Of a stretch of DNA of 64,000 nucleotides, positions 1-8,223 are shown piece after piece; positions within the stretch are counted from its first letter, which is position 1, and each line of letters starts with the position of its first letter. The notes beneath the pieces are model-generated. The model searched no databases. It had not been told where the DNA came from and saw only the letters and a list, made by a program, of their open reading frames with translations. The translations under genes and the position numbers were made by a program. The stretch is from assembly GCA_041545745.1 (NCBI GenBank), contig CP168152.1:2354001-2418000 (forward strand). The letters run 5' to 3'. The stretch comes from Stenotrophomonas indicatrix. Its GTDB lineage: Bacteria; Pseudomonadota; Gammaproteobacteria; Xanthomonadales; Xanthomonadaceae.

Positions 1-627
1 GCCAGCGTGCAGCGTGGCCCCCTCTGGTGGGCAGCCCACCACCGCCATCACCACCGCCACGCGGATCAACCGCAGGACCCACACTCCCCGCGCCAGGGTG
101 GATTCTGGCGCAGTCACATGGGGTGGTTTCTGACCCGCAGTGCCTTTGCCACCGAGCTGCAGCGCATTCCCGATCTGGCCCGGTACCCCGAGCTGCGCTG
201 GCTGGACCGGTTCGACACCGTGGTGCCCGTGTTGCTGGCCGCTGCGCTGTACGGCCTCGGTGCGGTACTCGAGCGCGTGGCCCCGGCCTTGCATACCTCC
301 GGCCCGCAGCTATTGGTGTGGGGCTTCTTCATCTCCACCGTCGTGCTGTTCCATGCCACGGTCACCATCAATTCGCTGGCGCACCGCTTCGGCCGGCGCC
401 GCTTCGAGACCCGCGATGACAGCCGCAACAACCTGTGGCTTGCCCTGCTGACCTTCGGCGAGGGCTGGCACAACAACCATCATTTCTTCCCCGGCACCGC
501 GCGCCAGGGCTTCCACTGGTGGGAGATCGACATCAGCTGGTATGGCCTGCGCGTCATGGCCGCGCTGGGCCTGGTGAAGGGGCTCAAGCCGATCCCGGCC
601 TGGGTGCTGGCCAAGGCGAGGCACTGA
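1..627 (+). CDS. Acyl-CoA/fatty acid desaturase, C-terminal part (5' end outside window)
   Basis: Frame 1 is open from the first base, so about 209 C-terminal residues are visible and the N-terminus lies outside the window. The diiron histidine boxes of membrane delta-9-type desaturases are present: HHRHHHRHAD near the start and HNNHHFFP near the end. The first box (HRxxxH) must be upstream. Two hydrophobic stretches (around VVPVLLAAALYG and FFISTVVLFHATVTI) lie between them. The family inserts a double bond into fatty acyl chains at the inner membrane. The next gene starts one base after this stop codon, so it is probably the first visible member of the lipid-modification operon and could supply the unsaturated acyl substrate for the downstream methyltransferases (inference). 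Confidence 0.9.
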   Translation, partial: ASVQRGPLWWAAHHRHHHRHADQPQDPHSPRQGGFWRSHMGWFLTRSAFATELQRIPDLARYPELRWLDRFDTVVPVLLAAALYGLGAVLERVAPALHTSGPQLLVWGFFISTVVLFHATVTINSLAHRFGRRRFETRDDSRNNLWLALLTFGEGWHNNHHFFPGTARQGFHWWEIDISWYGLRVMAALGLVKGLKPIPAWVLAKARH

Positions 628-628
628 C

Positions 629-1906
629 ATGCGCATCGCAATCATCGGTTCCGGCATCGCCGGCCTGGCCAGCGCATGGTGGCTGGACGGCGAGCATGAC
701 GTCACCCTGTTCGAGGCCAACGACTACCTGGGCGGCCACACCCACACCCACGACGTGACGGTGGACGGACGCAGGATGGCGGTCGACAGTGGGTTCATCG
801 TCTTCAATCCGCACCACTACCCGCTGTTGTCGGCCCTGTTCGATGAACTTGGCGTGGCCTCGCAGCCGACCACGATGAGTTTTTCGATGCACAGCGAGCG
901 CAGCGGCGTGGAATACAACGCCACGTCGCTGGATGGACTTTTCTGTCAGCGCCGCAATCTGCTCTCACCGCGCTTCTGGGGGATGCTGGCCGACCTGCGG
1001 CGCTTCTATCGTGACGCCCCCCTGCTGCTCGGCGAGGAGAAGGGGCCTACGCTGGGCCAATACCTGCACAGCCAGCACTATGGCGAGGCGTTCGTGCAGG
1101 AGCATCTGCTGCCGATGGCCTCGGCACTGTGGTCATCACCGACCGCACAGGTGCTGGACTTCCCAGCGCGCTACCTGGTGCAGTTCATGGCCAACCACCA
1201 GATGCTGCAGATGACCGGGCGTGCGTCCTGGCGCGTGGTCAAGGGCGGTTCGGCCCGCTATGTGGATGCCCTTCGTGCGCGCTGGCGGGTACACGAGCGG
1301 CTGGAATGCCCAGTGCACGCGGTCGAGCGCATGCCCTGGGGCGCGCGCGTGCACACCGCGACCGGCGTTGAAGGCTTCGATGAAGTGATCCTGGCCTGCC
1401 ACAGCGACCAGGCCCTGGCCCTGCTGCCAGACGCGGATCCGGTTGAGCAGGCGGTGCTGGGTGCCATCCGCTACCAGCCCAACGAGGCCGTGCTGCACAC
1501 CGATGCCTCGCTGCTGCCTGCCAACCGCAAGGCCTGGGCGGCCTGGAATGCGCATGTGCCGCGCGATCCTTCCGCGCCCTGCACGGTCAGCTACTGCATG
1601 AACCTGCTGCAAGGCCTGCCCGGCGACACTCCGTTGGTGGTGACCCTAAACCGCAGCGAGGCGATCGATCCGGCCAAGGTGCTGCGCCGCCTGAAGTACG
1701 CACATCCGATACATGACCATGTTGCGGTACAGGCACAACAGCGCTGGGGCGAGGTGCAGGGACATCGCCATACCTGGTTCGCGGGTGCGTACTGGGGCTG
1801 GGGTTTCCACGAGGACGGCATCCGCAGTGCCCGCCGCGTGGTCGACGCGCTGCAGGCACGCTCATTCCGCAGCCACAGCGCGCAGCAAGCGGAGGTGCCC
1901 GCGTGA
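629..1906 (+). CDS. FAD-dependent oxidoreductase (amine-oxidase-like) of the DUF1365/CFA cluster
   Basis: 425 aa. It begins with a Rossmann dinucleotide-binding motif (IIGSGIAGLASAW) and an acidic FAD-ribose motif (LFEANDYLGGHTHTH). It ends with the conserved GAYWGWGFHEDGIRSA segment typical of NAD/FAD-binding proteins encoded beside DUF1365 and cyclopropane-fatty-acid-synthase genes. There is no signal peptide, so it is probably cytoplasmic or membrane-peripheral. Related clusters in alphaproteobacteria belong to singlet-oxygen regulons and have been linked to methylated and furan fatty acids. By analogy it may oxidise or desaturate a methylated acyl chain; that is inference and the substrate is unknown. 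It overlaps the next start by 4 bases. Confidence 0.88.
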   Translation: MRIAIIGSGIAGLASAWWLDGEHDVTLFEANDYLGGHTHTHDVTVDGRRMAVDSGFIVFNPHHYPLLSALFDELGVASQPTTMSFSMHSERSGVEYNATSLDGLFCQRRNLLSPRFWGMLADLRRFYRDAPLLLGEEKGPTLGQYLHSQHYGEAFVQEHLLPMASALWSSPTAQVLDFPARYLVQFMANHQMLQMTGRASWRVVKGGSARYVDALRARWRVHERLECPVHAVERMPWGARVHTATGVEGFDEVILACHSDQALALLPDADPVEQAVLGAIRYQPNEAVLHTDASLLPANRKAWAAWNAHVPRDPSAPCTVSYCMNLLQGLPGDTPLVVTLNRSEAIDPAKVLRRLKYAHPIHDHVAVQAQQRWGEVQGHRHTWFAGAYWGWGFHEDGIRSARRVVDALQARSFRSHSAQQAEVPA

Positions 1907-2670
1907 GCGCCAGCGCCATCTACTTCGGCCACGTCGAGCATCGTCGCCACCACCCGCATGCCCACGCGTTCCGCTACCCGATCGCGCAGCTGCTGCTGGA
2001 TCTGGACGAGCTGGACCAGGTATTTGCCGGACGCTGGCTGTGGTCGGTCGGGCGCCGCAACCTGGCAGAGTTCCGCCGCAGCGACTACTTCGGTGATCCC
2101 GCGACCTCCCTGGCCGACGCCGTGCGTGATCATGCCGCGACGGTGCTCGGGCGGCGCCCCGACGGCCCGGTGCGGCTGCTGACCCACCTGCGCTTCGGTG
2201 GCCACGTGTTCAACCCGGTCAGCTTCTACTACTGCTACCAAGCTGACCGGGAGACCCTGGACTGCATCGTCGCCGAGATCACCAATACGCCCTGGAAGGA
2301 GCGACACGCCTACGTGCTTCCGGTCGAAACTGCGATACGGCAGGGCCGCGCCCTGCGCTGGCAGTTCGACAAGACCTTCCACGTTTCACCCTTCATGCCC
2401 ATGGATTGCGCGTATGACTGGCGCTTCACCGCGCCCGCGGACGACCTGCGCGTGCACATGCAGGTATGGCGCAACGGCCAGCGCCAGTTCGATGCCACAC
2501 AGAGCATGCAGCGGCGGCCCATCGATAGCCGTGGGCTTGCCCGGGTATTGGCCTGCTACCCGCTGATGAGCGCGCAGGTGGTCACCGCCATCCACTGGCA
2601 GGCATTGCGCCTCTGGCTCAAGCGCAACCCAGTGCACGACCATCCTTCCCTAGCCGAGAAACCGCGATGA
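1903..2670 (+). CDS. DUF1365 family protein
   Basis: 255 aa with a GTG start at 1903 inside the stop region of the preceding gene (translational coupling). Family features are the N-terminal IYFGHVEHRRHHPHAHAFRY, the central THLRFGGHVFNPVSFYYCY and the later FHVSPFMPMDCAYDWRF. DUF1365 proteins are almost always encoded between an FAD oxidoreductase and a CFA-synthase-like methyltransferase, as here. The biochemical activity of the family is not established; a role in making or handling modified fatty acyl chains is inferred from context. The last bases overlap the next ATG (ATGA arrangement). Confidence 0.88.
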   Translation: MSASAIYFGHVEHRRHHPHAHAFRYPIAQLLLDLDELDQVFAGRWLWSVGRRNLAEFRRSDYFGDPATSLADAVRDHAATVLGRRPDGPVRLLTHLRFGGHVFNPVSFYYCYQADRETLDCIVAEITNTPWKERHAYVLPVETAIRQGRALRWQFDKTFHVSPFMPMDCAYDWRFTAPADDLRVHMQVWRNGQRQFDATQSMQRRPIDSRGLARVLACYPLMSAQVVTAIHWQALRLWLKRNPVHDHPSLAEKPR

Positions 2671-3932
2671 ACGAAATGACCCCCTCGGCCACCCTGCCCC
2701 AGCCCGGCACCGTGGACGCGTTCCTGCGCCGACGCCTTCTGGCCCAGCTTGCGCCGCTGCACAACGGGCGTCTGTGCGTGCGTGATGCGTTTGGCGAGGT
2801 GCAGCTGGGCAACGCAGGAAGCGACCTTCAGGTCACCGTGACCATCGATGACCCGGGGTTCTACCGCAAGGTGGCGGCGAACGGCAGCGTTGGCGCCGGC
2901 GAGAGCTACATCAACGGTGATTGGCGCTGCGACGACCTGGTGGCGCTGGTGCAGCTGCTGGTACGCAACCGCGACCTGCTGGATGGCATGGAACGCGGGC
3001 CGGCGCGCATCGGTGGCTGGTTGCTGCGCGGCTGGAACCGGCTGCGGCGCAACAGCCGCGAAGGCAGCCGTCGCAACATCGCCGCCCACTATGACCTGGG
3101 CAATGATTTCTTCGCCCTGTTCCTGTCGCCGGACCTGATGTACTCCTCGGCGCTGTTCGCCGATGCCGCTGACTCGCTGGAGAGCGCATCGCGACGCAAG
3201 CTGGACCGCATCTGCCAGCAGCTGCGACTGCAGCCGGGTGATCGCGTGGTCGAGATAGGCACCGGCTGGGGTGGCTTCGCCGTGCACGCCGCGCAGCACT
3301 ACGGCTGCCATGTCACCACCACCACCATCTCCGCCGAACAGCATGCCTTGGCCGCACAGCGGGTGGCCGATGCGGGCCTGCAGGATCGGGTGACGTTGCT
3401 GATGCAGGACTATCGCGATCTGCAGGGACGGTTCGACAAACTGGTGTCCATCGAGATGATCGAGGCCATCGGTGCCGAATACCTGGACACCTACATGGCC
3501 ACCCTGCAGCGGCTGTTGAAGCCTGATGGGGTGGCGCTGCTGCAGGCCATCACCATCGAGGACCACCGCTACGAACAGGCGCGGCGCAGCGTGGACTACA
3601 TCAAGCGCTTCGTGTTTCCGGGCAGCTTCATTCCCTCGATCAATGCCATCCTGGCCGCCAAGACCCGGGCCAGTGACCTGCAGCTGATCGCCCAGCAGGA
3701 CTTCGGCCACTCCTATGCATTGACCCTGCGCGCCTGGCGGCAGCGCTTCCTGGCGCAGTTGCCGGCGGTACGCGCGCAAGGATTCGATGAGCGCTTCTGC
3801 AGGCTGTGGGAGTTCTACCTGGCCTACTGCGAAGGTGGCTTCCTGGAGCGCTCCATCGGCGTTTCCCATCTGCTGCTGGCACGCCCTGGCTACCGCCCCG
3901 TAGCGGATGCCCATGGCGAGCGGACCGGCTGA
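2667..3932 (+). CDS. Cyclopropane-fatty-acyl-phospholipid synthase-like SAM methyltransferase
   Basis: 421 aa. An N-terminal domain is followed by the CFAS hallmark IAAHYDLGNDFFALFL (about residues 138-153), the SAM-binding loop VVEIGTGWGGF (194-204) and a C-terminal catalytic region. The fold is that of enzymes adding a SAM-derived methyl group to unsaturated phospholipid acyl chains. Aligned by eye with E. coli Cfa, two bicarbonate-pocket residues differ: the YSC cysteine is serine (YSS, about residue 161) and the LHTIG histidine is glutamine (LLQAIT, about residue 293). The product may therefore be a methyl or methylene chain rather than a cyclopropane (inference). The start overlaps the DUF1365 stop. 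Confidence 0.88.
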   Translation: MNEMTPSATLPQPGTVDAFLRRRLLAQLAPLHNGRLCVRDAFGEVQLGNAGSDLQVTVTIDDPGFYRKVAANGSVGAGESYINGDWRCDDLVALVQLLVRNRDLLDGMERGPARIGGWLLRGWNRLRRNSREGSRRNIAAHYDLGNDFFALFLSPDLMYSSALFADAADSLESASRRKLDRICQQLRLQPGDRVVEIGTGWGGFAVHAAQHYGCHVTTTTISAEQHALAAQRVADAGLQDRVTLLMQDYRDLQGRFDKLVSIEMIEAIGAEYLDTYMATLQRLLKPDGVALLQAITIEDHRYEQARRSVDYIKRFVFPGSFIPSINAILAAKTRASDLQLIAQQDFGHSYALTLRAWRQRFLAQLPAVRAQGFDERFCRLWEFYLAYCEGGFLERSIGVSHLLLARPGYRPVADAHGERTG

Positions 3933-3933
3933 C

Positions 3934-4476
3934 ATGCGCCGCACCTGGGTCAACGTAATCGGCAACCAGCTGGTATGGCTGTGCGCCGTTGCCGGCGCCG
4001 GCCGAGGCTGGCAATGGCCGGCGGTGCTGTCAGCCACTGTGTACATCGGCAGCCAGCTGCTCACCTCATCGCGGCCCCGTCTGGATCTGCGCTTGCTGCT
4101 GCTCGCGCTGGCCTGTGCTTGGCTGGTCGATGGCAGCGCGGCCGCCAGCGGTGGCGTGCACTACGCCGCTGCGCCTCTGGGTTGGGTGCCGCCTCCGTGG
4201 ATTTTCGCCCTGTGGGCTGCTTTTGCGATGACGCTGACTGCATCGATGGCGTTCCTGCAGCGGCACTGGTTGCTGCCGGTGGCCCTCGGCCTGCTGGCGC
4301 CGCTGGCGTATCTGTCTGCGGCGCGCGGATTCCAGGCGGTGAACTTCACTGCCCCGGCCTGGCAGGGCGTGGCGACACTGGCGCTGGGCTGGTGCGTGGC
4401 GCTGTCGCTGCTGTGCGCGGTGGCCCGTCGCGGAACGCCCGGCAAGCAGGACACCCCATTGATCGGAGCAACTTGA
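3934..4476 (+). CDS. DUF2878 family inner-membrane protein
   Basis: About 180 aa, very hydrophobic, with five or six predicted membrane segments and the N-terminal signature NVIGNQLVWLCAV of DUF2878 proteins. I chose the ATG at 3934, which lies one base after the preceding stop; in-frame starts further upstream would overlap the CFAS-like gene. The family has no assigned activity and co-occurs with DUF1295 and CFA-like genes. A plausible role is a membrane partner that organises the lipid-modifying enzymes (inference). The stop overlaps the next ATG (TGATG at 4474-4478). Confidence 0.85.
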   Translation: MRRTWVNVIGNQLVWLCAVAGAGRGWQWPAVLSATVYIGSQLLTSSRPRLDLRLLLLALACAWLVDGSAAASGGVHYAAAPLGWVPPPWIFALWAAFAMTLTASMAFLQRHWLLPVALGLLAPLAYLSAARGFQAVNFTAPAWQGVATLALGWCVALSLLCAVARRGTPGKQDTPLIGAT

Positions 4477-5252
4477 TGAGCAGCTTGTGGTGGGTACTGC
4501 TGTACGCCGTGCTGATCATGGCCTGGGGCTGGGCATGGCAGCGCATGCACCAGAACATCGGCATCGTCGACGTGCTGTGGGCAAAGGGTGTGGCGGCAGG
4601 CGCACTGCTGCTGGCATGGCTGGGTGATGGTGCGCTGCAGCCCCGCATCGCGGCGGCGGCGCTGGGTGGCCTGTGGGGAGGTCGACTTGCCCTGCACCTG
4701 TGGCGCCGCGTGCGCAGCGAAGCGGAAGACGGCCGCTACCGTTACCTGCGCGAGCATTGGCACGGGCACCAAGGAAAGATCTTCGGCTTCTTCATGGCAC
4801 AGGCCGCGCTGGTGGTGATGTTTGCGCTGCCGTTCGTGGCCGTGGCCAGCAACCCGCGCAGCGACATGTCTGCATGGATCGCAGCGGCGGTCGTGGTGTG
4901 GCTGCTCAGTGTAGGTGGCGAAGCACTCGCCGACCGCCAGCTGGCTCGTTTCCGTGCCGACCCGGCCAACAAGGGCCGCACCTGCCGCGAAGGGCTGTGG
5001 CGGTATACGCGCCACCCCAACTACTTCTTCGAGTGGCTGCACTGGTTCACCTATGTAGTGCTCGCAGCGGGGTCGCCGCTGTGGTGGCTGGCCTGGACCG
5101 GGCCAGTGCTGATGTACGTGTTCCTGCGCTACCTCAGTGGTGTTCCCTTCACCGAGAAACAGGCGCTGCGCAGTCGCGGTGACGACTATCGCGACTACCA
5201 GCGCAGCACCTCGATGTTCTTCCCCTGGTTTCCGCGCAGCCCCAAGGAGTGA
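4476..5252 (+). CDS. DUF1295 / steroid 5-alpha-reductase-like membrane enzyme
   Basis: 258 aa, starting at 4476 and sharing a base with the previous stop. The reading frame is open further upstream, but that part overlaps the DUF2878 gene and does not look like protein. Several transmembrane helices are followed by the C-terminal 5-alpha-reductase/ICMT-type signature: GLWRYTRHPNYFFEWLHW, then GVPFTEKQALRSRGDDYRDY. Members of this superfamily are NAD(P)H-dependent reductases or methyltransferases acting on membrane lipids. Within this operon, reduction of a modified acyl-chain double bond is a reasonable guess but is not shown by the sequence. Confidence 0.87.
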   Translation: MSSLWWVLLYAVLIMAWGWAWQRMHQNIGIVDVLWAKGVAAGALLLAWLGDGALQPRIAAAALGGLWGGRLALHLWRRVRSEAEDGRYRYLREHWHGHQGKIFGFFMAQAALVVMFALPFVAVASNPRSDMSAWIAAAVVVWLLSVGGEALADRQLARFRADPANKGRTCREGLWRYTRHPNYFFEWLHWFTYVVLAAGSPLWWLAWTGPVLMYVFLRYLSGVPFTEKQALRSRGDDYRDYQRSTSMFFPWFPRSPKE

Positions 5253-5257
5253 TTGCG

Positions 5258-6334
5258 ATGAACAGCACCCCGTCCCTTGCTCCGGTTGCCGATACCGAGG
5301 GCGGACTCACCGGCTGGGCCGAGCGTGGCTGGCTGCCTGATGCAGCCCTGCGCGCGGGCATCCGTCGCCTGTGCGCACAACGCCTGGCCGAAGAGTCGGC
5401 CGGCAGCATGGAGGAGCAGTCGCAGCGCTTCAGCCGCCGCATCGCCGAACTGACCAGCAGCCCGCTGGCCCTGCATGTGGATGCGGCCAACCGCCAACAC
5501 TATGAGGTTCCCGCCGCCTTCTTCCAGGGCTGCCTGGGGCATCGCCTGAAGTACAGCAGCTGCTATTACCGCACCGGCAGCGAGACGCTGGACCAGGCCG
5601 AGGATGCGATGCTGGAGCTGTACGGACAGCGCGCCGGGTTGGCCGACGGCCAGCACATCCTGGAACTGGGCTGCGGCTGGGGCTCGCTGACGCTGTGGAT
5701 GGCAGAACGCTACCCGAACGCGCGCATCACCGCCGTGTCCAACTCGCATAGCCAGCGCGACCATATCCTGGCGCAGTGCGAGGCGCGCGGGTTCGGCAAC
5801 GTCGAGGTGCTGACCCGCGACGTCAACCAGCTGGAGCTGCCTGCAGCGGCATTCGACCGCTGCGTATCGGTGGAGATGTTCGAACACGTCCGCAACTACG
5901 ACCGCCTGCTGGGTCGCATCGCCCGCTGGTTGAAGCCGGATGGCGCGCTGTTCGTGCATATCTTCGCGCATCGCACGCTGATGTATCCGTTCGAGACCGA
6001 GGGCGACGACAACTGGATGGGCCGGCACTTCTTCACCGGTGGCTTGATGCCGGCCGCGGACACGCTGCTGCACTTCCAGCGCGAGCTGGTGCTGGACCAG
6101 CGCTGGCTGCTGGATGGCACCCACTACCAGCGCACCGCAAACCATTGGCTGGCCAACCAGGATGAGGCCCGCGAGCAGCTGCTGTCGATCCTGGCGCAGA
6201 CCTATGGCGATGAAGCCGCCGCACGCATCTGGTGGCAGCGCTGGCGCATGTTCTGGATGGCCTGCGCCGAGCTGTTCGGCTACGACGATGGTCAGCAATG
6301 GCTGGTCGCCCACTATCTGTTCCGCCCGCGCTGA
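5258..6334 (+). CDS. SAM-dependent methyltransferase of the CFAS / coclaurine N-methyltransferase-like family
   Basis: 358 aa. A GTG at 5249 is also in frame, but the ATG at 5258 has AAGGAG 8 bases upstream and is preferred. A short helical N-terminal region precedes RQHYEVPAAFF, LKYSSCYYRTG, the SAM loop ILELGCGWGSLTLWMAERYP and the later FEHVRNYDRLLGRI and DNWMGRHFFTGG motifs. This pattern fits the bacterial relatives of plant coclaurine N-methyltransferase within the CFAS superfamily rather than classical Cfa. It is the second methyltransferase in the operon, so two successive or alternative SAM-dependent modifications of acyl or lipid substrates are possible (inference). Confidence 0.88.
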   Translation: MNSTPSLAPVADTEGGLTGWAERGWLPDAALRAGIRRLCAQRLAEESAGSMEEQSQRFSRRIAELTSSPLALHVDAANRQHYEVPAAFFQGCLGHRLKYSSCYYRTGSETLDQAEDAMLELYGQRAGLADGQHILELGCGWGSLTLWMAERYPNARITAVSNSHSQRDHILAQCEARGFGNVEVLTRDVNQLELPAAAFDRCVSVEMFEHVRNYDRLLGRIARWLKPDGALFVHIFAHRTLMYPFETEGDDNWMGRHFFTGGLMPAADTLLHFQRELVLDQRWLLDGTHYQRTANHWLANQDEAREQLLSILAQTYGDEAAARIWWQRWRMFWMACAELFGYDDGQQWLVAHYLFRPR

Positions 6335-6348
6335 AGGAGACCGCCACC

Positions 6349-6882
6349 ATGCGTATCGCCCCACTGTTCACGCTGCTGGCCGTGGCCCTGTTCGGCGCAG
6401 GCTGCAGCAGCCACGACACCCGCCCCATCCCGCTGCCACCGAAGGTGGACGTGCCGCGCTTCATGGGCGACTGGTACGTCATTGCCCATATTCCTTCGCG
6501 GCCCGAGCGCGAGGCCTTCGATGCCGTGGAATGCTATGCGCTGCAGGCCGATGGGCGCATCAAGACCACCTTCACTTACCGCAAGGGCAGCTTCCAGTCG
6601 CCACAGAAGTCGATGCACCCGGTAGGTCGGGTGGAGAAACATGGCAATGGTGCGGTCTGGGGCATGCAGTTCATCTGGCCCATCCAGGCCGAGTACCTCA
6701 TTGCCTGGCTGGATGAGGGCTACACCCAGACCATCGTAGCCCGCAGCAAGCGCGACTACGTGTGGTACATGGCGCGTACGCCGCAGGTGAGCGAGGCCGA
6801 GTATCAGCAGGCGGTGGCCCGAATCAAGGCAATGGGGTACGACACCGGCAAGCTGCGCCGGGTGCCGCAATCGGTACGATGA
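6349..6882 (+). CDS. Lipocalin family lipoprotein (Blc-like)
   Basis: 177 aa. The start at 6349 follows AAGGAG 9-14 bases upstream and gives a lipoprotein signal peptide with lipobox LFGAGC (cleavage before Cys at about residue 18). The mature protein opens with the lipocalin motif FMGDWYVIAHIP (GxW) and continues as a beta-barrel with GRIKTTFTYRKGSF and the late segment RDYVWYMARTPQVSE. Bacterial Blc-type lipocalins sit on the outer membrane and bind fatty acids or lysophospholipids. As the last gene of the operon it could carry or scavenge the modified lipids made by the upstream enzymes. The gene ends the co-directional run; the next gene follows after 168 bases. Confidence 0.92.
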   Translation: MRIAPLFTLLAVALFGAGCSSHDTRPIPLPPKVDVPRFMGDWYVIAHIPSRPEREAFDAVECYALQADGRIKTTFTYRKGSFQSPQKSMHPVGRVEKHGNGAVWGMQFIWPIQAEYLIAWLDEGYTQTIVARSKRDYVWYMARTPQVSEAEYQQAVARIKAMGYDTGKLRRVPQSVR

Positions 6883-7050
6883 GACGCCTGCACGTGCTAC
6901 GGGTTGCGGCTGGGGCGTCCGGCGGGCCAAGGCCCCACAACGAGATGAATGGGGGCTCGCCCGGCCGCTAGCCGCGCGTAGCCTGCCTCCTCTATAGTCA
7001 GCCGAGCACGACAGGCGTGGTGCCTGTCCGGCAACTACAGGGAGTGGGTC

Positions 7051-8199
7051 ATGGGTCTGGTACAAGCGGTGAAGGGTGCAGTCGGCGGCGTGCTGGCTGA
7101 CCAATGGAAAGACTTCTACACCGTGCCGACCGGCCTGCCGTCCACGGCAGCCCTGTTCGCAGCGGTGCCGCAGGGCACCAATGCCGGGCGCGGCTCGAAC
7201 ACCAGCGGCTCGTCCAACATCATCAGCAACGGCTCGAAGATCGTCGTGCCGGAAGGTTATGGCCTGCTGCTGTTCCAGGATGGCGCGATCACCGCCTTCG
7301 TCGCCGAGCCGGGTGGCTACGAGTGGCGCTCGGACGATCTGAACTCGCAGTCGATCTTCGCCGGCGACGGCCTGGTCAGCACCTTCATCAAGCAGAGCTG
7401 GGAGCGCTTCAAGTTCGGCGGCCAGCCGGGCTCGCAGCAGGCTGCCTTCTTCGTTTCGCTGAAGGAACTGCCGGACAACCGCTTCGGCACCCAGTCGGAA
7501 ATCTACTGGGACGACGGCTTCCTCAACACCCAGGTTGGCGCGGTCACCCGTGGCTCGTACACGCTGAAGATCGTCGACCCGATCCTGTTCGTGAAGAACT
7601 TCGTTCCGGCCAGCTACCTGCAGCCGGGCCAGGTGTTCGACTTCACCGACCTGGACAACGCTGCTGCCAGCCAGCTGTTCAATGAAGTGGTGGGATCGCT
7701 GGCGCCGGCATTCAGCCTGTACACCAACGATCCAAGCAAGGGCAACCGCATCACCAAGCTGCAGCAGGACTCGCTGGGCTTCGCGCAGAGCCTGTCGGCC
7801 GCCGTCGAACAGGGCTACCAGTGGAAGTCCGATCGTGGCCTGGCCATCGTCAAGACTGCCATTGTCTCGATCGAGTACGACGCCAACACCCGTGAACTGC
7901 TGAAGACCGTGCAGCGCGCCGATGCCCTGTCCGGCTCGCGCGGCAATTCCAACCTGCAGGCCAGCGTTGCCCAGGGCATCCAGTCCGCAGGCGAGAACGG
8001 CGGTGCCGCCGGCCTTGTCGGCGTGGGCATGGCGTCGGGCATGTTCGGCGCGGGCAATCTGCAGCAGCCAGCGACCCCGGTCGCTCCGGCTGCCGACGAC
8101 CCGGTGGCCAAGCTGAAGAAGGCCAAGGAAATGCTGGATCTGGGCCTGATCACCCAGACCGACTACGACGCGCTGAAGGCCAAGGCGCTGGGACTGTAA
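7051..8199 (+). CDS. SPFH-domain protein with C-terminal SHOCT motif (YdjI-like)
   Basis: 382 aa. The N-terminal and central parts match the SPFH/band-7-like proteins formerly annotated as virion core protein-like: KIVVPEGYGLLLFQDGAI, SEIYWDDGFLNTQVGAVTRG and a long helical region. A glycine-rich linker leads to a C-terminal SHOCT helix pair (KLKKAKEMLDLGLITQTDYDALK). B. subtilis YdjI has this fold, is encoded with PspA and the zinc-ribbon proteins YdjG/YdjH, and helps recruit PspA to stressed membrane. Here the next two genes are a zinc-ribbon membrane protein and a small membrane protein, but no PspA is visible. The start has GGGAGTG 9-14 bases upstream. Confidence 0.88.
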   Translation: MGLVQAVKGAVGGVLADQWKDFYTVPTGLPSTAALFAAVPQGTNAGRGSNTSGSSNIISNGSKIVVPEGYGLLLFQDGAITAFVAEPGGYEWRSDDLNSQSIFAGDGLVSTFIKQSWERFKFGGQPGSQQAAFFVSLKELPDNRFGTQSEIYWDDGFLNTQVGAVTRGSYTLKIVDPILFVKNFVPASYLQPGQVFDFTDLDNAAASQLFNEVVGSLAPAFSLYTNDPSKGNRITKLQQDSLGFAQSLSAAVEQGYQWKSDRGLAIVKTAIVSIEYDANTRELLKTVQRADALSGSRGNSNLQASVAQGIQSAGENGGAAGLVGVGMASGMFGAGNLQQPATPVAPAADDPVAKLKKAKEMLDLGLITQTDYDALKAKALGL

Positions 8200-8223
8200 G
8201 AAGACGCAGGACGCGCAACCACC

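Noticed and set aside
6883-7050. A TATAGT near 6993-6998 as promoter of the SPFH operon.
   Set aside because: The -10 match is good, but no -35-like hexamer is found at the right distance, so it was not listed as a feature.
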